Positions 7,328 through 14,803 of a stretch of 17,683 nt of DNA are shown here, one piece after another. How positions within the stretch are numbered: the stretch's first letter is position 1; each line of letters opens with the position of its first letter. Both the position numbers and the translations under genes were made by a program. The DNA comes from Adhaeribacter sp. Its GTDB lineage: Bacteria > Bacteroidota > Bacteroidia > Cytophagales > Hymenobacteraceae. The notes beneath the pieces are model-generated. The model was not told the DNA's origin and did no database searches. It worked only from the letters and a program-made list of their open reading frames with translations. The stretch spans positions 1 through 17,683 of the forward strand of contig JAQBNV010000293.1 of assembly GCA_028288395.1 (NCBI GenBank), read 5' to 3'.

Positions 7328-8809
7328 ATGAAAGCCTATATAAAAGTAAAGAAAGCAGTTTTGCTAGCCTCCGGCGTTTTGCTGGCCGCAGCTTGTACCA
7401 AAGACTTCGAGCAAATGAACACCAGTCCGAACAAACCCACTGCGGTAAGTTCGGCGGTGCTCCTGCCGACGGGTATTGAAACCAGCATCGACCGGTACTG
7501 GGGCCACCGCGAACGTTTTGAACGGATTAATTTGGACGGCGGAATGCTGTGGGTACAATACCTGGCCCGCAATATTTATTCCGATGAAGGCGACAACTAC
7601 AACATGAGCCCGGCTTATTACACGAATAACTGGAAAGGTTTTTACAACGATGCGCTCTTAAATTTTCAGCGAATTGTAGTGCAGTCGGGGCCGGAAGGAA
7701 CAGCGCCCCACACGAACTACGAAGGTATTGGCCTGGTGATGCGGTCGTGGGTATTTTCGCTGCTGACCGATATTTATGGTCCCGTGCCTTATACCGAAGC
7801 TTTGCAAGGCACTGCGGCTACGCCCGTTTACACGCCTAAGTACGATTCGCAGGAAGAAATATATACCGGTTTGCTGAACGACCTGAAACTGGCGAACGAA
7901 AAGTTGGTAGTGGGCGGACCGGCGGTAACAGGTGATATTTTGTTTAGTGGAAATATTATGCGCTGGAAAAAGTTTGCCAATTCCCTGCGCCTGAAACTGG
8001 CTAACCGGCAAGCTGCTAAAAAGCCTGCGGAGTCTAAAGCCATTATGGCTGAAATATTAAGCGATGAAGCAAAATATCCCATTTTTACCGGCAATACCGA
8101 TTACGCTGTTCTTGCTCATTCTTCGGTGCGGCCGAGTAATAATGAGTGGCACGAAATAATGATCCAGGGTGGCAGGACGGATTGGAACCTGAGCAAAACT
8201 TTGGTGGATAAACTACAGGCCCTGAACGATACCCGGTTAACCGTGTATGGAGAGGCAGTTAACGGTAAATATTTGGGTGTGCCGAACGGCTTACCGGATG
8301 CCATTGCCACGACTTACTTAGCTACCAGTGCTAAAATCGGGACTTACTTTACCGCAACCAACACCCCTAGTGTGGTTATGAGTTATGCCGAGTTGCTTTT
8401 TATTTTAGCCGAAGCGGCGTTGGATGGTGATATTTCTGGTGGTGCCGCCAAAGCCCAGGAATATTATGGGAAAGGTATTGCGGCTTCTTTCGGTCAATAC
8501 AATTTAACCATGCCGGCTACTTACCTAACAACCGCCGGTCCGGCTACGAAAGAGAATATCCTGACGCAGAAATGGATAGCCTTGTTTGGTCAGGGCATAG
8601 AAGCCTGGACCGAGCATCGTCGTACCGGTTATCCAATTTTACCTACCCCGGATGCCCGTGCCATATTCCTGAACGATGGTGTGCTGCCTACCCGGTTGCA
8701 ATATCCTTCCTCGGAATATTCCCTTAACAAAAAACAATTAGAGGCGGGCATTGCCTTAATGGGTGGGGCCGACGATAAAAAAGCAAAAATGTGGTGGGCC
8801 GAAAAGTAA
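7328..8809 (+). CDS. SusD/RagB-family surface lipoprotein
   Basis: The lipoprotein partner of the preceding SusC, forming the lid of the outer-membrane importer. From ATG at 7328 it starts MKAYIKVKKAVLLASGVLL with lipobox AAAC (Cys23); an ATG at 7322 adds two residues. TKDFEQMNTSPNKPTAV after the cysteine is the usual start of SusD proteins of the SusD-like_2/RagB type, followed by the helical TPR-like core with FYNDALLNFQRIV, RSWVFSLLTDIYGPVPYTEA, FSGNIMRWKKFANSLRLKLA and SYAELLFILAEAAL. The C-terminal part holds WIALFGQGIEAWTEHRRTGY and TRLQYPSSEYSLN, also typical. The 493-residue length is normal. This branch of SusD is often unrelated to glycan loci, which fits the absence of any glycoside hydrolase here. 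Confidence 0.94.
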   Translation: MKAYIKVKKAVLLASGVLLAAACTKDFEQMNTSPNKPTAVSSAVLLPTGIETSIDRYWGHRERFERINLDGGMLWVQYLARNIYSDEGDNYNMSPAYYTNNWKGFYNDALLNFQRIVVQSGPEGTAPHTNYEGIGLVMRSWVFSLLTDIYGPVPYTEALQGTAATPVYTPKYDSQEEIYTGLLNDLKLANEKLVVGGPAVTGDILFSGNIMRWKKFANSLRLKLANRQAAKKPAESKAIMAEILSDEAKYPIFTGNTDYAVLAHSSVRPSNNEWHEIMIQGGRTDWNLSKTLVDKLQALNDTRLTVYGEAVNGKYLGVPNGLPDAIATTYLATSAKIGTYFTATNTPSVVMSYAELLFILAEAALDGDISGGAAKAQEYYGKGIAASFGQYNLTMPATYLTTAGPATKENILTQKWIALFGQGIEAWTEHRRTGYPILPTPDARAIFLNDGVLPTRLQYPSSEYSLNKKQLEAGIALMGGADDKKAKMWWAEK

Positions 8810-8843
8810 GGTGCCAAAATCAGAACTTTATAAATAGAATAAT

Positions 8844-9284
8844 ATGAAATCAAAATATATCTCAAAAGTAAGCTTCGGCCTGATTGGTTTAACTTTCATG
8901 GCGATGGGTTGTGAAAAAGAAGATGCGATGGTAGTCGACCGGGTGGTATCGCCGGTGCTTGTAACAGTAGCCGGAGCCTCTTTTACAGCTGCTGAACCCG
9001 TTAAAGTAACCGCCACTATTTACGAACTGGATAAAAGCGGCCTCCTAGACCATGCTGTAGGCATCGACTCCATACCTTTAACTAATATGGCCATAACGGT
9101 AAAACTTAATGCCGCCACTTTAGCTGAGCTTACCACCGACCAGGCCGGCCAGGTAAACCTGACGAAAACATGGTCAGAACTAGGTTTGGTTGCTCCCCAA
9201 AAAGGCAATACCGTAAACCTGGAGTTTTCCGGTAGCCACAAAGGGCAGGCTTTTGCCAAGCCTGCCCGGGTGCAGGTGAAGTAA
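8844..9284 (+). CDS. Small lipoprotein of the SusCD operon
   Basis: A 146-residue protein with a lipoprotein signal, MKSKYISKVSFGLIGLTF then MAMGC with Cys23 as lipidation site and CEKED after it. The mature part (about 30-146) is rich in Val, Thr and Ala and alternates like beta-strands (VSPVLVTVAGASFTA, PVKVTATIYELD, MAITVKLNAAT, NTVNLEFSGSHKG), suggesting one immunoglobulin-like or similar beta-sandwich domain. I do not recognise a named family. It sits 34 bases after susD and 21 bases before the FAD oxidase, so it is very probably co-transcribed. By position it could be an auxiliary ligand-binding surface lipoprotein (as SusE/SusF are in starch loci) or an enzyme anchor, but neither is shown. 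Confidence 0.8.
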   Translation: MKSKYISKVSFGLIGLTFMAMGCEKEDAMVVDRVVSPVLVTVAGASFTAAEPVKVTATIYELDKSGLLDHAVGIDSIPLTNMAITVKLNAATLAELTTDQAGQVNLTKTWSELGLVAPQKGNTVNLEFSGSHKGQAFAKPARVQVK

Positions 9285-9305
9285 GCGTATTATGTAGTTT
9301 TCAGC

Positions 9306-10430
9306 ATGGATAGAAGAGACTTTCTTTATAAATCCGGTGCAATGGGGCTGGCACTCGCTATGGGTGCCAGTTCCTGTTCTACCGGCAATAGTCTTTACCG
9401 CGGCAATCGGCCAAATCGCAGCTCCCGCCACTTGCCCCGGATTAATATTTCTCCGGACCGCATTATTAAAGAAACAGTGGGTTTAAGGCCATACCGGTTA
9501 TCGGGTCCGCGTTTGGATGTGCAACAACTTGGTCAGAAAACCATTATTCATAACTACGGTCATGGTGGCAGCGGCTTCTCCCTTTCCTGGGGTACCGGGC
9601 ACATTGCTGCTACCAATGCGGCCGCCTCCGGCGAATCGCAAATAGCCATAATGGGTTGCGGCGTTATCGGGTTAACCACGGCCCGCCAATTGCAGGAAAA
9701 GGGTAAGCAGGTTACTATTTACGCAAAAGAATTATGGCCCCGGATTACTTCCAGCCTGGCTACCGGCACCTGGTCACCGGCTCACCTGGTTTGCGAACCC
9801 GACCGAATTACCCCGGAATTTAAAAGTACCTGGGAAAAAACTTGTCTTTTCTCATTCCAGGCCTACCAGAATTTACTCGGCCTCGGCGACATGGTTACCT
9901 GGATTGACCATTACATTATAGGTGACCGGGTGCACAAAGAAACTCCTGCGCTGCAGATAAAGGGCCTGTTGCCCGACCCGGTAGAATTATCAAAAAAACA
10001 GCACCCGTTCCGGGCAAGTTACGTGATAAACCAGCCCAGTATGATGTTTAATATCCCCGTTTACCTGCAAAAGCTTACCAACGATTTTTTAAATTTCGGT
10101 GGCAAAATTGTAATCCGGGAATTTAAATCGCTGGAAGAAGTAGATGCGCTGCCGGAAAAATGCGTGGTAAACTGTATTGGTTTAGGCGCCAGGTCCTTGT
10201 TTAACGATGAAGAATTGATGCCCATCTCGGGCCAGCTTTCTTTTTTGATTCCGCAAGCAGAAATAAAATATCGCTTAAGTACACCCCACGGTTATATTAT
10301 TCCCCGCAAAGATGGGCTGGTTCTCGGTGGTAATGCCATCCGGAATAACTGGGATACCAATCCGGACCCGAAACAAACCGAAATAATGATGGCCGCCGTG
10401 AACGAGGTGATTTCTCAGATGAGAAGTTAA
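9306..10430 (+). CDS. Exported FAD oxidase of the D-amino-acid oxidase family, circularly permuted
   Basis: A 374-residue flavoprotein of the DAO family, which oxidises amines or D-amino acids to imines with release of H2O2. The leader MDRRDFLYKSG carries a Tat-like twin arginine, and ASSC (Cys24) could be a lipobox. The core starts at about residue 111 with IAIMGCGVIGLTTARQL (Gly117, Gly119, Gly122), the FAD-binding motif; VVNCIGLGARSLF and YIIPRKDGLVLGGN follow in normal DAO order. The two motifs that normally close the protein lie at the front instead: GLRPYR (59-64, with the substrate-carboxylate Arg equivalent at 61) and IHNYGHGGSGFSLSWG (81-96). The protein ends soon after the LVLGGN block, exactly where a normal DAO would continue into GLRP. 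It follows the small lipoprotein by 21 bases. The substrate is unknown. Confidence 0.88.
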   Translation: MDRRDFLYKSGAMGLALAMGASSCSTGNSLYRGNRPNRSSRHLPRINISPDRIIKETVGLRPYRLSGPRLDVQQLGQKTIIHNYGHGGSGFSLSWGTGHIAATNAAASGESQIAIMGCGVIGLTTARQLQEKGKQVTIYAKELWPRITSSLATGTWSPAHLVCEPDRITPEFKSTWEKTCLFSFQAYQNLLGLGDMVTWIDHYIIGDRVHKETPALQIKGLLPDPVELSKKQHPFRASYVINQPSMMFNIPVYLQKLTNDFLNFGGKIVIREFKSLEEVDALPEKCVVNCIGLGARSLFNDEELMPISGQLSFLIPQAEIKYRLSTPHGYIIPRKDGLVLGGNAIRNNWDTNPDPKQTEIMMAAVNEVISQMRS

Positions 10431-10518
10431 TTAAAAAATTAGTTTATCTAACAGCATGTTCGCTTTTAAGCTGATTTTGCCTATCTTGATTCCTCTTAAA
10501 TCTCCTCGACAAAGGCTT

Positions 10519-11853
10519 ATGGCGAAAGACGCTACACACAACCGCAGAAATTTCGTCCGGCAGCTAGGCGGCCTGGCTGGTATGCTTTCCTTGGCTCCCG
10601 GCCTCCCCGCATTTGCCGACGAAAAAAAGTTTCTGGTACCCACCACTGCTCCCGGCGAAGATGTAACGGAAAAAGAAGATTACTGGGGTTTTATTCAGCA
10701 GGCGTATTCAGTATCGCCGAATATTATTAATTTAAACAACGGCGGAGTTAGTCCGCAACCTACTGTGGTGCAGAATGCCTTGGATCGCTACAACCGGCTA
10801 AGCAACGAAGCGCCAACCTATTATATGTGGCGCAGCCTCGACGAAGGCCGGGAATCGGTGCGCATGAAACTGGCTGATTTGGCCGGCTGCTCACCCGAAG
10901 AAATTGCCATTAACCGCAATGCCAGTGAGGCTTTGGAAACCATTATATTTGGCCTTAACCTCCAAAAAGGGGATGAAGTGGTGCTGACCAAGCAGGATTA
11001 CCCCAATGTAATAAATGCCTGGAAGCAGCGGGAAAAAAGGGAGGGAATCGTACTCAAATTTATTAACCTGGATTTACCCATTGAAGATAATCAGCTTATC
11101 GTCCGAAAATATAAGGAGGCTTTTACCGCGGGCACCAAGGTGGTAATGATAACCCACATGGTTAACTGGTCGGGGCAAATATTACCAGCCGCCCAGATTA
11201 GCCGCGCCGCCAAAAAACATAACCCAGCCATCCAGGTAGTTATCGACGGGGCGCATTCCTTTGCCCAATTAACCTATAAAATTCCTGATTTGGAAGGTGA
11301 TTATTTTGGTGCCAGTTTACACAAATGGTTGTGTTCGCCGTTCGGCACGGGTATGCTTTATATCAAACAGGCGCGCATCAAAGATATCTGGCCATTATTA
11401 GCGCCCGAAGATCCCCAAAGTCCTGATATCCGGAAGTTCGAAAGGCTGGGTACCCGTTCTTTCCCGGCCGAGATGGCCATCGGGCACGCCATTAATTTTC
11501 ATAACACCATCGGCGACGAACGCAAACAGAAACGGCTGCATTACCTCAAAAATTATTGGGTAGAAAAATGCCTGAATATTCCGGGGTTTTCCACCATCAC
11601 TTCTCTTAAACCACAGTTTTCGGGTGCCATTGCTACTTTTGCCATCAAAGGCCTGACACCAGGAGAAGTAGCCACCGAGTTATTTAAAAGAGCCCGTATC
11701 CACACTTCCGCCACCGTATGGGAAAATATCAGCGGCGTTCGCATTACACCGCACCTCTACACTCCTCTGAAAGATCTCGACCGGTTGGTAAATACCATCC
11801 AATTAATCGCCAAAGAAAATACTGGCGCTGCCAATCGGAATAGTTTAAAATAA
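10519..11853 (+). CDS. Tat-exported class V PLP enzyme, isopenicillin N epimerase-like
   Basis: A PLP-dependent fold-type I enzyme of the aminotransferase class V family, a group with isopenicillin N epimerase, cysteine desulfurases, selenocysteine lyases and ergothioneine lyase. ATG at 10519 is preferred to 10456 because it gives a Tat leader (MAKDATHNRRNFVRQLGG and a hydrophobic stretch ending PAFA); the earlier start would bury it. The 444-residue protein shows NLNNGGVSPQP (71-81), the cofactor aspartate in VVIDGAHSF (Asp243), and the Schiff-base lysine in GASLHKWLCSPFGTG (Lys269). The catalytic cysteine loop of desulfurases is not evident, so epimerase, lyase or aminotransferase activity is more likely. 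It lies 88 bases after the oxidase and before a terminator, so it is probably the last gene of the operon. Pairing with a D-amino-acid-type oxidase hints at chiral amino-acid or peptide chemistry. Confidence 0.87.
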   Translation: MAKDATHNRRNFVRQLGGLAGMLSLAPGLPAFADEKKFLVPTTAPGEDVTEKEDYWGFIQQAYSVSPNIINLNNGGVSPQPTVVQNALDRYNRLSNEAPTYYMWRSLDEGRESVRMKLADLAGCSPEEIAINRNASEALETIIFGLNLQKGDEVVLTKQDYPNVINAWKQREKREGIVLKFINLDLPIEDNQLIVRKYKEAFTAGTKVVMITHMVNWSGQILPAAQISRAAKKHNPAIQVVIDGAHSFAQLTYKIPDLEGDYFGASLHKWLCSPFGTGMLYIKQARIKDIWPLLAPEDPQSPDIRKFERLGTRSFPAEMAIGHAINFHNTIGDERKQKRLHYLKNYWVEKCLNIPGFSTITSLKPQFSGAIATFAIKGLTPGEVATELFKRARIHTSATVWENISGVRITPHLYTPLKDLDRLVNTIQLIAKENTGAANRNSLK

Positions 11854-11874
11854 TTGTTTTTCCTTTTTATTTCT

Positions 11875-11926
11875 AACAGCAAGGAATTCCGGCGTTAAAT
11901 TTCCAGGCTCCCTTGCTGTTTTTTAT
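11875..11926 (+). terminator. Rho-independent terminator of the susC operon
   Basis: A 10-bp perfect stem, AACAGCAAGG (11875-11884) with CCTTGCTGTT (11911-11920), is followed by a T-rich tract (TTTTATTTATT). It lies 22 bases after the class V PLP gene. There is no T-run on the other strand, so it acts on plus-strand transcripts only. Confidence 0.8.
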
Positions 11927-12217
11927 TTATTGTTTTTGTCTTTTCTGTCTTCGCGAGCGTCTCGCTCCTGAATATTTCTACCGGCCTCTGATTCGTAAAA
12001 AAATGTAAAACACTTGTTAGTTAGAAATTATAAAAGTTGCCAAAGCCGCTGTACTATGTTAATTCCGCTGGCCTCTTGTATTGTTTCTAAAAATTTTAAA
12101 TAGTCAAAAGGCCAGAATATAATAGACACGAGTGGGATGCTTGATTATAAATTTTAGAAAAATACTTCTATTTGCGAATCTGCTTGTAAAAATTATGACC
12201 AACATTTAAATATTTAT
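11927..12217. other. Non-coding spacer between convergent genes
   Basis: About 290 bases between the operon terminator and the end of the minus-strand RidA gene. A short hairpin GAGCG/CGCTC occurs near 11955, with no T-run on either side. No gene and no clear terminator for the RidA gene were seen. Confidence 0.4.
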
Positions 12218-12691
12218 TTACTCCATCACCGCTATCACTGATATTTCAATATTTGCATTCCCCGGTAAATTTGCAACCTGGACCGTTTCGCGGGCCGGCG
12301 GCTCGGTGGTAAAATATTTACCGTATATCTCGTTTACTTTCGCAAACTGACCTATACCCTTCACGTAAATTGTAGCCTTCACTACATGTTTAAAATCGAG
12401 TCCGGCTGCCTGCAAAATTGCCTTTATATTCTCCAGTACCTGGGTGGCTTCGGCTTCAAAACTTTCGGTTACCAACTGGCGCGTTTGCGGGTTTGACCCT
12501 ACCTGACCAGCAACAAATAAAAAGCCATTTGCTACCACACCCTGGCTGTAGGGGCCAATAGGCAGAGGCGCTTTGTTTGTTTGAATAATTTTTTTAATCG
12601 GTTTCTTATTGTTCTTCGCTTGCTGGGCCATGGCCCCGGTAGTAAATAAAATATAGGTTAGGATTAAAACTGCGGTTTTCATTCTCTTCAT
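12218..12691 (-). CDS. Exported RidA-family imine deaminase
   Basis: A 157-residue member of the RidA/YjgF/UK114 family, which hydrolyses reactive enamines and imines to keto acids and ammonia. Family marks are APLPIGPYSQGVVANG (41-56), FVAGQVG, the helix ENIKAILQAAGL, VKATIYVKG, and PPARETVQVANLPG (131-144), whose Arg134 matches the substrate-binding Arg105 of E. coli RidA; IEISVIAV carries the conserved Glu149. Usual RidA proteins have about 130 residues and stay in the cytosol. Here about 25 extra residues form a Sec signal peptide (MKRMKTAVLILTYILFTTGA then MAQQ), so the enzyme should act in the periplasm. A start at 12682 (second Met) is equally possible. It is transcribed away from the L-amino-acid oxidase gene across a 461-base spacer. 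Working beside two exported amine oxidases fits its chemistry well. Confidence 0.92.
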   Translation of the reverse strand: MKRMKTAVLILTYILFTTGAMAQQAKNNKKPIKKIIQTNKAPLPIGPYSQGVVANGFLFVAGQVGSNPQTRQLVTESFEAEATQVLENIKAILQAAGLDFKHVVKATIYVKGIGQFAKVNEIYGKYFTTEPPARETVQVANLPGNANIEISVIAVME

Positions 12692-13152
12692 GTTTGCTTT
12701 TTTATAGAAGGGTTTAAAGATTATTATTTAGAAAATTAATGTTTATATAAAAATGATGCGCCTTTAATTGAAACGCCTTATCAGGAATATACAAATTGTA
12801 CCTTTCTTAACTATCCGGATGATAAAATTTGTTTATATCCGGCAAATATTAACAATTTTTTGTTTATCCCCTCTCTTTTTTCCAAAATACCCTTAAGGAA
12901 CAAACGCCAATCTTAATATTTATTTCTAAAAAGCTAAGACTTGTAATATTTTATTATCTGCTGATTAAATAATATTTAAAGGATTTTTGAATATAGCTTA
13001 TTATTTAAGGCTTAGTTAATCAAAATACTATACTTGTTTCGAATATAGTATATTTTTAAAGGTATAAATTTAAATATTTGTTATAATTTGATTATTTACA
13101 TATAAAATTCATACCTTTAACGTAATTAAATTAAATATTATTTAATTGGATT
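12692..13152. other. AT-rich divergent promoter region
   Basis: 461 AT-rich bases between the divergent RidA and flavin oxidase genes; promoters for both should lie here. I found no exact TAnnTTTG element on either strand. The only regular structure noted is the 10-bp inverted repeat at 13056-13120. Confidence 0.5.
13056..13120. repeat. Inverted repeat upstream of flavin oxidase gene
   Basis: TTAAAGGTAT at 13056-13065 is repeated in inverse orientation as ATACCTTTAA at 13111-13120, 45 bases apart and 32 bases before the start codon of the flavin oxidase. The arms are perfect but the surroundings are very AT-rich. It may be a pair of regulator half-sites. Confidence 0.3.
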
Positions 13153-14748
13153 ATGGTTAATAAGATTTCCCGAAGAAGCTTTTTAAATAAGAGTGCTATT
13201 TTAGCGGGCGGTGCTTACCCAGCGCTAATGGCATTGGGTTTGATGCCCGTCGTACCGGCACACGCCTTTTCGCTGCAAGGTGAAGTAAAAGGTAAACATA
13301 TTATAATCTTAGGTGGTGGTTTAGCTGGCATGACGGCCGCTTATGAATTAAATAAATTAGGCTACCGAACCACTATTCTCGAAGCCCGGAACCGGGCAGG
13401 AGGGCGGGTTTTCAGTGTTCGGAAAGGCGCTACGAACCAGGAGGTAGGCGGCCCGGTGCAAACCGCAAATTTTGACGAGGGCCAATATTTTAATGCCGGT
13501 CCGTCCCGTATTCCGCATCATCATCAACTTACCCTGCATTATTGCCGGGAATTAGGGGTACCGCTCGAAGTTTATAATAATGTGAATGAAAGCACTTATT
13601 ATTTCAGCGAAGGCAAAGGTAAATTATCGAACCAGAAAGTGCGGGCACGCGAAATCCACAACGATATGCGGGGTTATACAAGTGAGCTGCTGGCCAAAGC
13701 TTTAGACCAGGATAAGCTTGATTTAGCCATGAGCAAGGAAGATGCGGCCAAAGTACTGGAATACCTGCGGGCAGAGGGCGGCCTGGATATAGATAAATTA
13801 TATAAAGCGTCGGCCCGAAGGGGCTATCTCGAAGCGCCGGGCGCCGGCGATAAGGCAGGTAAATTAGCTGATCCGCATAAGCTTGTGGATATCATCCAAT
13901 CAGGTTTACTGGATCCGGATTTTTATAATGTGGCCGAATATACCTACGAACTTCAGATGACCATGTTCCAGGCGGTAGGCGGAATGGATAATATTGCCAA
14001 AGCCCTGGAAAAGAAAATCAGCGGTTCTTTAAAATTAGGAGCCGAAGTAAAAGCCATAACCAATGTGCCCGATGGGGTTAAAGTCGCTTATAAAGATAAA
14101 ACCGGCGAACACGAATTAAAAGGCGATTTGTGTATATGCACTTTGCCCTTACCGGTTTTAAGCAACATCAACCATAATTTTGCCTCAGACGTAAGCCGCG
14201 CAATCGATTTTGTGCCCTATATCCAAACCGGCAAGATCGGTTTGCAATTCAAGCGTCGTTTCTGGGAAGAAGACGACCAAATATTTGGCGGAATTACCCA
14301 CACCAACAATGATCTTACCCAGATATTTTATCCTTCCAACGGATACCTGGGCAAAAAGGGCGTGCTGATTGGCCTTTATAATTTTAACGAGAAAGCTAAA
14401 CGGGTAGGGGATATGTCGATGGCAGAACGCGAAAGATTTGCCCTGGAAAAAGGCAGCCTCATTCATCCGCAATACAAGCAGGAGTTCGAAAATTCTTTCT
14501 CGGTGAGTTGGCACAAAACCCAATACAACCTGGGTGGCTGGGCGGTGTATAGCAGCGAAGATCGCAAAGCACTTTATCCGGCCCTGTTAAAACCAGATAA
14601 GAACGTTTACTTCGCCGGCGAGCATACCACTTACTTAACTGCCTGGATGGCTGGTGCTTTTGAATCGGCGCGCAGCACCGTAGCCGCCATTCATAGCCGC
14701 ATTACCGAGCAGCGGGTGCAGTACCCAACTACTACAAACAAAGGTTAA
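13153..14748 (+). CDS. Tat-exported flavin amine oxidase, L-amino-acid oxidase-like
   Basis: A 531-residue flavin-containing amine oxidase (MAO/LAAO superfamily) that oxidises an amine or L-amino acid to the imine with H2O2 production. The Tat leader is MVNKISRRSFLNKSAILAGG, with a hydrophobic stretch ending PAHA (about residue 38). The dinucleotide-binding motif IIILGGGLAGMTAAYEL (Gly54, Gly56, Gly59) is followed by ILEARNRAGGRV (Glu77 for the ribose). FNAGPSRIPHHH and LHYCRELGVPLEVYNN match the bacterial LAAO-like group. VYFAGEHTTYLTAWMAGAFESA (485-506, named here in parts: VYFAGEH, then WMAGAFESA) is the C-terminal FAD motif; it lacks a flavinylation cysteine, so FAD should be bound non-covalently. 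The gene begins a two-gene unit with the HisC-like aminotransferase 55 bases downstream. The substrate is not shown. Confidence 0.92.
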   Translation: MVNKISRRSFLNKSAILAGGAYPALMALGLMPVVPAHAFSLQGEVKGKHIIILGGGLAGMTAAYELNKLGYRTTILEARNRAGGRVFSVRKGATNQEVGGPVQTANFDEGQYFNAGPSRIPHHHQLTLHYCRELGVPLEVYNNVNESTYYFSEGKGKLSNQKVRAREIHNDMRGYTSELLAKALDQDKLDLAMSKEDAAKVLEYLRAEGGLDIDKLYKASARRGYLEAPGAGDKAGKLADPHKLVDIIQSGLLDPDFYNVAEYTYELQMTMFQAVGGMDNIAKALEKKISGSLKLGAEVKAITNVPDGVKVAYKDKTGEHELKGDLCICTLPLPVLSNINHNFASDVSRAIDFVPYIQTGKIGLQFKRRFWEEDDQIFGGITHTNNDLTQIFYPSNGYLGKKGVLIGLYNFNEKAKRVGDMSMAERERFALEKGSLIHPQYKQEFENSFSVSWHKTQYNLGGWAVYSSEDRKALYPALLKPDKNVYFAGEHTTYLTAWMAGAFESARSTVAAIHSRITEQRVQYPTTTNKG

Positions 14749-14803
14749 ATTATTTATAAACGAAATTTCTTAATATTCAAACTTCTACTAATCCGAAAAA
14801 AAC

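Noticed and set aside
7658..8094. Two antisense frames of 88-117 codons in susD.
   Set aside because: Shadow frames of a clear SusD gene, with no motifs of their own.
14185..14523. 112-codon frame antisense to the flavin oxidase.
   Set aside because: No recognisable domain and lies wholly within an intact gene.
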